DNA from: Yamagishiella unicocca
Taxonomy: Eukaryota; Chlorophyta; Chlorophyceae; Chlamydomonadales; Volvocaceae
Reading direction: 5' to 3'
Length of the DNA stretch: 64,000 bases
NCBI GenBank assembly: GCA_003116995.1
Contig: BDSL01000018.1
Location: 806,001 to 870,000 of the forward strand
Shown: one piece after another, positions 10,850 through 22,400 of the stretch
How the letters are laid out: each line of letters starts with the position of its first letter
Position numbering within the stretch: the first letter of the stretch is position 1
Position numbers and translations under genes: made by a program
The notes under the pieces: generated by a model
Told to the model about the DNA's origin: nothing
What the model saw: the letters and a program-made list of their open reading frames with translations, nothing else
Database searches by the model: none

Positions 10850-13030
10850 TCAATCCCGGGTGAGCCCAGGACAAGAAGAGGGACCTACGGCAGGGCCTCG
10901 TCATATGAGGAGCTGGGGATGAAACTAGCAGACGCCCCCCAGGGCACAGACAAGCCTCGAGAAACACAAGACACGTCGGGCAAACCCTGGACAAGCGGGG
11001 GACCCAGAACGAGGCCACACCTTACGACAAGGTAGCGCTAGCAGCCAGCAGACGCCCCAAAAGGCACAGGAAAAACCGGACACCCCGCCGCGCCCAAGAC
11101 GGCGGGGCCCCAACCCAGGCATCCCAAATTCCACCATAGGAAAAAAGGGTGAGACAAGCCAACAGATCGGACCGATGCACCCAGAGCGCCACCCACCCGC
11201 GAAATAAAGCTCATCCAAGCAATCGGTCAGGAAAGATAAATTTCAGCACGACGGGCAGTCCCAACAAACCAAGGCCATGAGGACGAGGAAAATGCAAAAC
11301 CGGGCAGACGTCCTGAGGCACACCGACCAACATGGCCCACCGACAGCAGGAACAACCAGGTGCACCAACCCGCATGGCAGAACGACGCCCAAAACAAACA
11401 GCCCCCCGCCCAGAACGCACCAGACAGGCGGACTAGCGCCCCATGAAGAGCACAAGGCAGGCGCCACTCAGGCCCTCCAGGACAGCCAGGGATCAGCCAG
11501 TGCACCTCAAGCGACCCCCAACCAGGAATGGGTGGGCGGCCCTGACAACACCCCACCGGGTCCGCGGCACACCGAGCTGAGCAAAACCCCGCAGGCAGGC
11601 CCACCACATTAGCAACCGCACCAGGTGGGCCCCTCCAGGTGGGCAAGGCACGGCCGGCAGGCGTGAAACAGCCTGGAACATGAAGCAGCCGAGGTCAATC
11701 GCATTGAGGGTGGTCAGGGTGACAACATCCCGAACACACTGCTCACAGCCAGAGGAAGCTTGCACCAGCCATAGTCCCTCACCGGCCAGCGACCGAACCC
11801 CAGCGAGGGCAGCTAATGGCCAACCACACAGGGCAGCCCGCAGTGCCATGGTGACCGCCCGATTGCCCAGCCCAGGGGCAGGCAGTACCGCAAGGTGGTC
11901 TTCGAGCACATCGACCACAGCACGAGCCACAGGGCAATGTCAGAAGTGCTGCAGGCGAAGAGACACCCGCCCGGCACCGGCCCCAGGAAACTCCCCGCAC
12001 CCACAGGCCTCCAGGGGAACGCTGGAGACATGTGTATTACCCGCCAGCAGAACCCCATCGATGGCCAGGCGCCAGAAGACCTCCTTGTGCTGGATCTCCC
12101 AGTGCACTTTCCACAGCCACGGGAAAGAGAGCCACAAGTGGGACACCTCTCCACGAGTCCCCCCAACGGCCTACCGCATGTATTCCTCGTGTAGGGTGAG
12201 CCGGGCAGCGGCCACAACCTCGAGCTGCATGAAGGTACCCAGCTGAACAGTGAGGCGGCTGAAAAGCACAGGCTGGTCCATCCCGGGGACCCGCCAGCCA
12301 ATTGGGGTAGCAGGAGGCCGGCGACAGTGTCCACCGAGGGGGCTGTCCAAACACTGGCAGGCTAGTGGTGCACCATGCGGGCGGCCACCAACAGGCCCAA
12401 AGGCACATCCAGGAGCAGGCTCTGCAGGGACGCCGCCACCGCGCCATGGCAGCCCCAGTCTACGTACACCAGCAGGCTAGAAGCCGACGGCGCCAGGGAC
12501 ACAGCAACCGGAGAGTGGCAATGAGCTCCGTGGAGGGTGTTGTCGGGTGCGGACTGGAGTGGCCCCAGGGGAGAGGCCGGCCACCGCCCAGCGTCCGCAA
12601 ACCATGGCAGGCGAGCTGGGCGGGATGATGATGCTCCAGCCCAGGCAACCATGCGGCGCCACCGGGTTGCGATAGGTAGGGGTTGTCCCATAGGGCAGCC
12701 GCCCAGCACCAGTCGCTGTGCAGCAGGTGCTCCGCCGTCACATCGGACACAGGCGGGAGATGGCCAGTCCTGCAGCAGGGCGGCGACGAATTTGTTTTTG
12801 GGGCTCTCCGGTTGTCGTACAAGCATATTAGCACTGGAGTTGGTAACAGGCTGCATAACAAGATCTATTTTGTCGACAATCGCGGTTGGTGACGGACGTA
12901 TCGCGGTTGGTGACGGACATATCGCGGTTGGTGATGGCCATATCGCCACAGATATCGCCAATTACCCCCTGTCAGGGCAGGGCAAACCCGAGGGGCATAC
13001 AATTTGGGGCTATATCCTGGGACCCCCTTG
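10850..13030 (-). mobile_element. Decayed non-LTR retrotransposon-like remnant
   Basis: Minus-strand translations, broken over several frames, resemble the C-terminal part of the retroelement polyproteins common in volvocine genomes. LLHSDWCWAAALWDNPYL lies near 12.7 kb, and FWRLAIDGVLLAGN near 12.1 kb. These are followed by a cysteine pair (CGCG) and, in a further frame, a segment resembling FWHCPVARAVVD near 11.9 kb. This is the layout of the zinc-finger region after reverse transcriptase in L1-like elements. I found no intact reverse transcriptase, endonuclease or poly-A end. The region differs in base composition from the flanking genes. Identification rests on family resemblance only, and the element boundaries are approximate. 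Confidence 0.42.
12879..12941. repeat. 21-bp tandem repeat, 3 copies
   Basis: Unit atcgcggttggtgacggac(g/a)t, repeated three times with few changes. It sits at the upstream edge of the retroelement-like region. Confidence 0.85.
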
Positions 13031-13419
13031 ACGTCAGCCTGGCACCATGCGCTTCACGTCGATGCAATCGTCTAATAACTCTGTAACCTGTATCCCCCCC
13101 ACTTTCCAGCGCCTAGCAGCGCCACAGCGCACGCGTGCAGCGTCGTTAAATGGCCGCCATATTCCTTGCGCAACCCTTGATGGCATCAATGCTCTACAGA
13201 ATTTTCACTTGTGCCAGGCGAGGGATCGCATCAGAACCTCGCGAATCGCGCATTTCCGCGGTACTACGGATTGCAATTGTCCAGGTTCTCGCAAGTCGCA
13301 TCGTCGCATGTGACAGTAACACCATCCACAAAATTAATGGGAAGTCGATAAAGCTGCTGACACCGTTAACCTTAAGGATTTGCTGATGCGTTGACTTGCT
13401 GTCTAAGCGTACAGTACAA

Positions 13420-16400
13420 ATGCGCACCAGGTCATGGGCCGTTGCGCGCGCGTTCTTGTCAGCAGTTGCAGCTACAGTCCTGATAACTACGGCCATATAC
13501 TGCCTCCGTCAGCCACCCGCTCCTCGCGACCCGTCGGTTGTGGCGCGCGAAAGCGCGGCGTCACAGGGCAGCATCAAGAGCAGCAGCGACACCAAGTCCA
13601 GCGACATGGAAAAGCACACGCAGCAAGCTGCTAATACAGCGGTAGCCGCGCTGCCGTCCGCAGGCCTCGCGACCAACCGGCGCCCGAGCCTCACCGTGGT
13701 CTGCGTCTCCGACACACACGGACTGTATGCTGAGAAGGGCCTGATCAAGGTGCCGGAAGGTGGGACCCCGGCGGGCGTCTGACCTCCAGGGGCACTGGCG
13801 GCAGTGCCGCAAGGGGGGCGGATTGGGGTGGCGGGGAGCGGCCACTGGCTGTGGGCGAGGACCAGTTGCGGGTGCAACCCCACTAGGGTGCGAATGTTTC
13901 TGTCGGAGTCACTGAGTGGGATGTGGGGTGCACAAACCAGTGATGTATGAAGGGCCAAGGTCCATTGGGCTCAGCCAGGGGGCCGCCCGTCGCCGGGACA
14001 CTGCGGGACGAGGTAGGAATATGGAGGCGGCGCCCTTTCTCCGTACTGTGTCGTACCGTCATACACAAGTCACGGCCTGTGAATCCTGGCCGGGGTTGCA
14101 ATGTGCGTGGGACAGGTACGGGCAGGGCTGAGGCTGGTTGGGGCCATCCCCACCTCCCCAGGCGTGCGGGTGCAGCATCACCACCGCTTCCTCCACCGCC
14201 CACCCTACACCGTCGCTCTGCAGGCCGCTGCAGATGCCCGCCCAGGTCCCTCCCTCCCCTGCTGCTGCCGCCGCCTCGCATTTCGAACATCTACGCACAG
14301 CGACACACCCATGCCACATAAAACACACCCTCCCGTCCCCCTGTCCCTGCCATTTTCGCCTGGCCTCTCCCTACAGGCAACATGCTGCTGTTCCCCGGGG
14401 ACGTGGAAGTGGGAACCCCGGCCGAAGGGCTGGCGTTTGCCCTCTGGCTGGAGGGGCTGGAGATGAACGGCCCCCGGGTGATCACCTGGGGAAACATGGA
14501 CACGGCGACTCCCGGTGTGTCGCTGGTGGGCTGGCGGGGCCAGGAGCAGCGGGGCCTCGGGATTGGGGCTGGGTCTTTGGCAGGTTTAAGGGTGTACCAA
14601 GCTTTGAGGTGCGGGCTGGGCTGCGAGAGAACGGTGCAAGGGCTGCAAGGAAGCGACCGTACTGACGGGGAGTTTGAAGCAGGGTGTTGGAATGTCGGGG
14701 GCCGGGGCAGGGAGCAAGTAAGGTCCATGCGGACATAGTGGAGCGTGCGGGGATATGTTGCCCGGGGACAAGCGAGGACGTAGGATAGGGGGCCGATGCG
14801 GCGGCTATTGTGCCACCCCTGGATTTCAGCGGCCGCCGCCGCTCCCTAATCATCGTAGGCCTAGCCGACCCGGTGCCAGGAGCCGTGGTCATCGTCAACA
14901 GCATCCAGGAAGTCAACGGGTCCGTGCGGCAGTGGAGCGGAGGGGAGGGGAGGGACGAGGGGAGAGGAGGGGAGCGGAAGGGAGCGAATTGGGTTGCTGT
15001 GAGCGACCTTTATTACCTTATGACATTGTACGCGATGGAACATAGGCGGCACTCGTCACCATGCCCTGCCGCAGGCCCCACCAATGCACACTGCTGGCAG
15101 CGTCCGGGTGCCTCCAGCTGCGATCATCAGGCCGCGGCCACCTGACCAGGCCCCCATTAACTTACACGGAATGGTTACACCGCCGCCGCCACTTGCATTT
15201 GTTCCGCGACACTATCACGTGATGCGGCGCCTCCCCAGGTACCGCATCTTCGGCTCCCCTTGGACGCCCCGTTTCGCCGGCGCCTACCAGGTGAGGGGGA
15301 AGCGTGGAGGGGGGCTGAGGAGAGGGGGATTGACGGTGAGGGGGCCGAGGCGAGGGGGGCGGTCAGCTCCCGCCATACTGGTTCCAGGTCGACTCTCCCT
15401 CCCGATTTGGACCTAACGACTGGCAAAACCCGCACCCACACCCGTATTATACTTTGGCCTCGGCAAGCTGTCACTGAAACGTGTCATAGCCCGAATCATT
15501 TCATTCACCCACGCGCCCAACTTAAATATAATGCGCGCAGCTGGATCTGGACCTGGACGACACCGCCTCGTTCAAGTACTGGTCCAAGCTGCTGCCGCCC
15601 AACTCGGACGTCGACATTATTATGACGCACGGACCGCCGTACGGCATTTCGGACTTCACCGGCGGGAGGCACCGTGGGGACAAGGGCCTGCTGCGGGCCG
15701 TACAGGTGCGGAGGGAGGGTCCGGCGCAAGGGGAGGAGATGGCGGTGCGCGAGAACCGAAGAACGGCCTAAGGCTCCAGGGGAGCACCCGCACCCTTTTT
15801 CGGGGAGAGCGAGCAGCGCGGTGTGGTGGTGGCCATCGCTTTTGTGGACTCCGTGGCCGGGTTCCTTGCAGGCTATTCCCACCTACTCTTCCACCCACCT
15901 TTCTCCCCTGGCACTCGCATGTCCCCATCCACCATCCTCCCTTAGCTCCCGCCCCATTTACTTCAACATAGCGCCGCCGCCCCATTTACTTCAACATAGC
16001 GCCGCCGCCACTACCACCGCGCAATGCAAAGCGTGTCCGACGTATTTTCTCCCCCTCCCTAGAAATGCCTCCTTCCCTGTCGATCAACGGATCATTCTTT
16101 GGGTTCGCTGCCGCCGCCCAACCCGCCTTCTCCCCCCCCGCTAGTCTCCCGCTAGTACGTTTCTATCTTCCTCGTAATGTCGCGTTCACGGGGTTCCGTG
16201 CTCCCCGTCCGCACCGCTGCACGGCCTTCAGGCACTCGAGAAGCCCCCCCTGCTGTGGGTGTGTGGCCACATCCACGAGCAGTATGGCGAGCACCGGGTG
16301 CCGCACCCCCGCGCGCCATCGGGCAACATCCTGCTGATCAATAGCGCGGTATACTATGTGCAGCAGCCTGAACACGCGGTGAATGCCCAGCCGCGAGCAG

Positions 16401-16438
16401 TGCGGCTGCCGGAGGCAGCGCTGGTGCCGCGGGGCTGA
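13420..16438 (+). CDS. Membrane-anchored calcineurin-like metallophosphoesterase (MPPED-like)
   Basis: Predicted metal-dependent phosphoesterase of the MPPED1/2 (UPF0046) type. Exons: 13420-13759, 14377-14514 or -14525, a third exon ending at 14919 with unresolved start, 15239-15290, 15541-15705, 16232-16438. The N-terminus has one hydrophobic segment (about residues 11-29), likely a signal anchor. Metal-site motifs are SDTHG (97-101), PGD (120-122), THGPPYG, and CGHIHE in the last exon. RIFGSPWTP matches the family core. The third exon (LIIVGLADPVPGAVVIVNSI) joins as ...EVNG-YRIFGSPW. The usual GNHD/GNHE motif reads GNMD (residues 152-155), so a metal-coordinating histidine is replaced and catalysis may be altered. 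The first ATG in frame was used as the start. Substrate unknown. Confidence 0.82.
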
Positions 16439-16672
16439 CCCGTGAGGACCCAACCAGTGGTCCCCATGACGTCCTGAGTAAGTGGGTACGCAGGAACCTG
16501 CGATGAACCCTGGATGAGGATGGGGGATATGGAGGAAAGTTTCGCACCAGCCATCCCCTGTTGGGATGGCAGAGAGGGGCTGTATATGGTGCACAGGGGT
16601 CGCCACCTTTGCCAAGTTGCATATCTAGGATGCAATGCTTATAGCAGTGTATGCATAATGTGAGCCCCTGTA

Positions 16673-16677
16673 TGTAA
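16673..16677 (+). terminator. Candidate TGTAA polyadenylation signal, metallophosphoesterase gene
   Basis: TGTAA lies about 235 bp after the stop codon, a normal distance for volvocine 3' UTRs. Confidence 0.5.
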
Positions 16678-18299
16678 TCCCATCATCGAGCAACTGACTC
16701 AATGCCCGGGGGGCCCGGGGGTGATGGAGAGAGGTTGGCACGAGCGGTGGCGCCCACGTTGCATGGTGGGTTGAGGCCTTCCATCTTTATAGTGATATGT
16801 TTATAGTTGCGGTTTGTGCCTTGACAAGGACCCCTTGCATAAATCGGAGTATGTTTGTCCCTGTAGATCGTTGGGGCGCAGTATTAAGACCAGGGTAGGA
16901 TTTGTGAGTTTAACATAATGAACCGGTAAGGCATGGTCGGAGTCCACAGTGATAAAGATTTGGTGACATTTGGTGAAGTCCACATGCATGCATGTGCTGC
17001 AATCCCTAGCATTGCAGTACAAGTGAACCCATGGTGCATTTTCAGGGCCTTTTGCAGATCTGACCGAATTCCAGAAAGTGGATATTTTGATTAAACGTAT
17101 TGAAGCATTGCCTGCATTGCCAGAGCTTTGCCGAAACAAACGCTGCCGCTGTGAAGGATGGCAATCCTTACCGTTAATGAAAGGATTCAGAGGATGACGA
17201 AGCATTGTCACGAGATAAGGGCAAACAGACAGCGGGGACGGAGGCTACGCAGGGGGAAAACCATCTTTTCTTTCCAGATGCCAACCAGATGCCATACCCC
17301 AGCCTTCGAGGGTTTGTGAGTCATGCACTAGGTGGTTTATCTGTCAGTGGCGGAACCAGATCCAGCAAGGGGGGAGGCGGACCCGGCAGCGGAGGGACTC
17401 ACATGGAAGCAAGGGCGGCGACAGCGGGAGTGGCGGACCTGGCAGTGGGGCCCTGTGGGACTCTGTACAAGGAAGCATGGGCGGCGGCGTATCCAGCAGC
17501 GGGAGCGGCGGACCTGGCAGTGGGGGCAGTGGTGATGTATGGTGATGCAGGCCTATCTCGACCGTTGATACCAACTGTTGGTGCCACCAGTCCTTATGGG
17601 TGGTAGAGATAACTACCGGTTGGGCGAAGTGCCAAAGATAAGCTAGAGCGAAGGGCTCCGCCGGCGGGCGGTCGTACAGCACGACCGGGCGACCCCGCTA
17701 CAGACAGCGACAGGCGAAGACCACTAGGTATCAACCGATAGGCAAGTAAGACGGAAGTCAAGGAGACTTCTACCAGTGACCAGTGTCACGGCGACATGCG
17801 CGCGGTCTTGGTTCGATTTGCGTATGCAGTACTTCGACTTGATGCGAATGGAACCCCTAGAGCACTTCATATAATGGCTCACGGGCAAAGCGCAAGTCGG
17901 GGCCACGGACCATTCAAATTCGACTACGCTTCCGACAGCTGGCAGGATTCCCACCGCCAAGGTGAGCTTTCTGCCGCACGCGTACTACAGCGTGCCAAGC
18001 CCGCAAAGGAGCATTAGGCAGTTGCGAGGAGCAAACGGAGAGCAACGAGTGCCAATTTTATCAGTGAGAGAGTATAGCGGGTAGGGAGCGGTTGGTGCCC
18101 GCTCTTGCCATGGTGGGGAACGGGCACGGAGCGAGTGATGCTGCTGGACTTGACAATGACAAGAAGGGTCAGATGGATAGTGCGTGTCGCCGCTCGCATC
18201 ACACATCGAGTGTACCATTAGAGGGCAATTCCTCTCTTGTCATTCGATGTGTCTACCGGTATTAGGATACCGTTGACCTACTGGGAAACCGGCCTGGCC
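16678..18299. other. Intergenic region with no recognised gene
   Basis: Only short ORFs occur (for example 16801-17211 on -, 17205-17606 on +), without known domains. The latter is Gly/Ala-rich because of the imperfect repeat at 17.40-17.53 kb. A perfect hairpin, ggtcgt/acgacc, lies near 17668-17684 but has no obvious role. Confidence 0.5.
17404..17527. repeat. Imperfect direct repeat, 2 copies about 70 bp apart
   Basis: Both copies contain agcggga(g)tggcggacctggcagtggg preceded by a gggcggcg stretch, at 17404-17450 and 17471-17527. Confidence 0.6.
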
Positions 18300-18960
18300 C
18301 TGCGGCGGTAGGTGACCGGAAGGTGCCGAGTCATTCACGCCCTCCCTCGAGAGCGTGTGTCAAGGTGGTGGGGAGAAGATATTTCCGGAAAGGTGTTTCT
18401 GGGAAGCTATGTTCGCTAGGGGGCGCCGTCGCTTCGGGCCGTTGGGCGGCGAGAGGCCAGCCGTTCCCAGGTCGTAGCGAGGGGCCAGCCGCACGTTTCG
18501 GGTTTGATATTTGTTCGAGTTTTGCGCTTGGATACCGACCGCTTAGCTCCGCTGTTGGGGGTGGTTTCTTTTGCCCCCCTTTGGGGCCGTCGGTGTGGGG
18601 CCCGCCTCCCGTTAGGTCTGGTGGTTCGGTTGTTTTATTTCGGGGCCATTTCGGCCGCGCTGCGTGTACGTACGGTGCCCGTGTGTTTTGCACGTCAGCA
18701 CGCGGCCGCCCCCTCGTCTGGTGGCGGCGCGGCGCCGTGCAGCAGTTTTCTCGGCTGTTTGCTCTCTGCATTGTAAGGTCCAAGTCAGCGGTCCCTCCCT
18801 TTCCCTTCGAGCCGAGGCTCCGTCGGCACCGCGGACCCAGCAACCCAGCAATTAACCCAGCAATTTTCAAAATTTTACAGCTATCGCATCTTCGTCCTCG
18901 CACTTCACGTCCGTGTAGCCGCAGTTTATAACTTCTCCTGTTCAATTTGGGCCCATGGTG
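18300..18960. other. Segment open on both strands, no recognised protein
   Basis: Long ORFs overlap on the two strands (18323-18931 +, 18331-19083 -). Neither translation shows a domain, and both read like low-complexity Arg/Pro/Ser sequence. The segment lies past the end of the DBP9 gene. A ttaca (TGTAA on the minus strand) near 18874-18878 may end the DBP9 3' UTR. Confidence 0.4.
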
Positions 18961-19445
18961 GCTATATCTGTTAGCGGCCTGGATACTGAATCCAGATATA
19001 CCTCCACCAATCAGCGAACAGGCGCCGTTGGACGGCAGCCAATGACACATCCCTCGGGTAATTCCGGCGGACAAACGGCCCATTCATCCAGCTGTTTCTA
19101 CGTACGCCTGACGCACATCCAAGACCCCCCCACCCCGTGGATTCGCGGATTCTCTTATCAACCCCCCCCCACCCCGTTGCGCGGGTCGTTCCTCCCCCGG
19201 GTATCCTCACACGGCACATGTAGGCCATCCATCCATCCACCGCCCTACCAACGTGGTCTCCTAATCGATTTCACCTTTCCAGTGCCGACCTATGGGTTTC
19301 CTCTCATACCCTACCGACGTTCCGCGGCTCCTCAAGCGCATTCTCCCCCCCTTCCGCTACCCACCCCTCCCACACAAGCACCCGCACCTCCACCCCATCC
19401 ACGCCCCCTCCCCACCGGCAGCGCTCCCATTGCCACTCCCCGCTG

Positions 19446-22400
19446 TCACCGCCGCCGCTTGCGCACGTTGACCTTAAACGTGGGCGCTGGCCCCTCCAGC
19501 TTCTTCCGCTTCTTCGCCTCCACCTTGCCCGCAGCCATGGCCGTCTTCTCCATCTCCGTCAGCTCCTCGTTCAAATGGCTGGTGCCCTTCTTCGGTGCGC
19601 GCACAAACACACTGCCACCGGCGCCAGCAGCCTTGAGCGGGTCCCCGGTGGGGCCCTTGGCGAAGCCGGCAGTTAGGCGCCGCTTCTTGGCCGCGCTCAG
19701 CGTGCTGCGGCCGCGGTTGCCGGTTTCGGAGCGCTCCGCGATGAGCGAGGGGTCTTTGAGGTAGGCGGGCATGTGCTTGAGGTGCGCGGCGGCGGGCGCG
19801 GCGGCGAGGGGCTTGTCGTGGCGCAGCAGGGCCTTCTCAGCTGCGTGGTCCTCGAAGTACTCCTTGAGGCGCTCGCTGCGAGAGGGGGAAAGGCAGGGGT
19901 GGGTGGGGGGGGGTGAGGGTGCGTGGGCGAAGGAGGGTGAGGTGAGGTTGGGGAATGGAAGGCGGCAATTGCGGTATGGAAGGGGGCTGGTGGAGGGGAG
20001 GACGAATGGCTGGCTGCTGGTGCAACTGCCAACAGACAGCCTGCGGGGACAGACGTGTGCGTGGGCGGAGCACGCCGCCGGCGCTGATCACCGCGCCAAC
20101 CCTCCCCGCTCGGCTGCTTCTCCTTTGGTGTTGATTCCCCTCCTGTTTCCTGTTGCGCCCACACCGCCTCTTGGCCCCCCCTCCTCCCTCACACCTGTTG
20201 AGCAGCTCGTTTTTGAGCTCCTTGGCCCGCGCCTCCCGCACCACCGACTTTGTAATGCCACCAGCCACATCCTCGCCCCGATACCGCAGCGCCTCCACCT
20301 GCGCCCTGCTCAGCCGCCCGTACGGCCGCAGCGCCTCCGCCGCGCCCTTGCGGCTCCGCGCCCCCGCCGCGCCCTCCCCGTCGGCCTCCTCCGCCTCCTC
20401 CTCGTCCTCCTCGTCCTCCCCCTCCGCCCGGAAGCCTGGCTCGTGCACTGCTGCCGCCACCGCCGCGGCGCTCTCCGCCGCCTGCCGCTTGGCCTCCCCC
20501 AGCGCCGCCTCCAGCTGCTGCTTGAAGGGCTCGTCCGCTGGCGTGAAAAGGGAGATCGCGGTGCCGCTTTCACCGGCGCGGCCTGGGGATGGCGGGTTTA
20601 AGACACAGAAGCGAGAGCTGAGACGCAGAGGTGCAGGAGGGGGATTGCGCCCGGAGGGCGAAACGCAGCTCTGGGGTATGAAATACCCAGCCCCCTACGC
20701 CTGGGGTATAAAACGCCCAGCCCCCAACCCAGGGTTGGATGTCCAGTTCCGGTGGACTCGTTCTCACTTGCCGCCCTCCGTTTTCGAGCGTATGTACGCC
20801 ATGCTAAACAACACCAGGGGGCTTTCCGAGTTCGGGTGCCTGCTGGCTGCCAGCTGTGGGCTTTGGCGACGCAATGGTGGGGGCAAAGCGCCGGCGAACG
20901 TCTCCAACGTTCGGCCGCCGCCCCGGCACAGCGGTGAGGTCAGGACGGGGCTTTGACCGCCGGTCCTTTGCTCTGGTTCGATAACGGGGCAGGGCTGGGC
21001 GGAGCTGGGACGGTACGCGTTGGGCAGTGACCCCGCCTCCTCTCGGGGCAACCGCTGGGTCGGGCAGAGCCGGACTTCCATTTGTTTGTATTTTTAAGTT
21101 TTCTTTCCCGTCGCTTTCGACATTTTGTACGACCGCCCTCGTTCCTTGTTATCTTTCGGATCACACACCCGCACGTGGGGGGCCCCCTGCACCCGCCCCA
21201 CCTGTCCGGCCCACTCGATGCACGTATCCCTGCAGGCTGGACGGGGGGTCGTAGTTGATGACGGTGCACACGCCCTTGAAGTCGATACCACGCGTCACAC
21301 CGAACTCGGCGTCCTTGCGCGCGCCACTGCCGCCAGGCCCTCTCCCGCCCCTGCCCCTGCCCCCCTCCCCCCGGCCGCCCCTGCGGCCCCCCTGCTGCTG
21401 GCCGCCGCCGCCGCCGTCGTGGGCGGGGGCGTACACGTCGTCCGTTGCGATGAGGTAGTCGAAGAGGCCCTTGTTGAAGGACGCCAGGATGTGGGAGCGG
21501 GAGTTGAGAGGGAGCTCCGCGTTCAGCAGCGCCGGCCGGACCCCGAAGGCCTCCAGGAACAGCCGCAGCCTCACGCCCTCGTCCACGGTGTTGACGAACA
21601 GCAGCGCCTTCCTGCGCACCAGGCCCAGACGCAGCAGCGCCATAACGTGCAGGAGCTTGTCGGGGCGGGGGCACTGCGGGGGAAGAGGAAGGGGAAAAGG
21701 GGCAAAGGGGGTAAAAGGGAAAGGGGGAATGGGGTAAAGGGGGGAGGGTTGCAAGGAAAACTCGTGTACGAAAGGAAAACCGCTTAGGACAGAAGTTTTG
21801 GGGGAGGGGAGAGGTTTGGAGGCAGGAGTAGAGGAGGAGGCTGAGGGAGAGAGGAGACTCGTGGACCGAGGCCGGGGAAGGCGGTGGGATGCAGCGGTGG
21901 GTGGAAAGTGGCGCAAGGGTTGGATCGCAGATGTACGTGTGAAGTGGTTGGGTGGAAGGGGCATTCGTCCGCGTTTACATCTCACGTTTCCCCCCACCAA
22001 TGCCCAGCGTGCTCCCATCCTCTAGCCCCCTTGTCGGCCCCGTTCGGCCCCGACATCTCGCCGGCCCGCTTGCCCCCTTGCCTCCCTCCACCCTCCCTCA
22101 TGCATCTCAAAAATTCTTTTCCTGAAAACGGCTTTTTTTCGCATCCACGGGTCTTCCTCGCAACCCTCCCTCCACCCTCCTCCCGCCCCCCACCTGGATG
22201 TAAAAGTGTTGAATGTCGGCCGACACGCCGGAGCCGGAGGCGAGGCTGGTGCCGTCGCGCCCCTCGCCCGCCGCCGCATCCGCTGCCCTGCCGGTCCCCG
22301 CCGCGGCCGCCCCGGCCCCCGTCCCGGCCGCCGCCAGGTTGAGGGATATTGGGTTGTGCAGCACCAGCTTCTGCAGCCGCTCCACGTCCTCACTGACGGT

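Noticed and set aside
18331..19083. 250-aa minus-strand ORF
   Set aside because: Equally long ORF on the other strand, low-complexity composition and no domain; lies in the presumed DBP9 3' flank.
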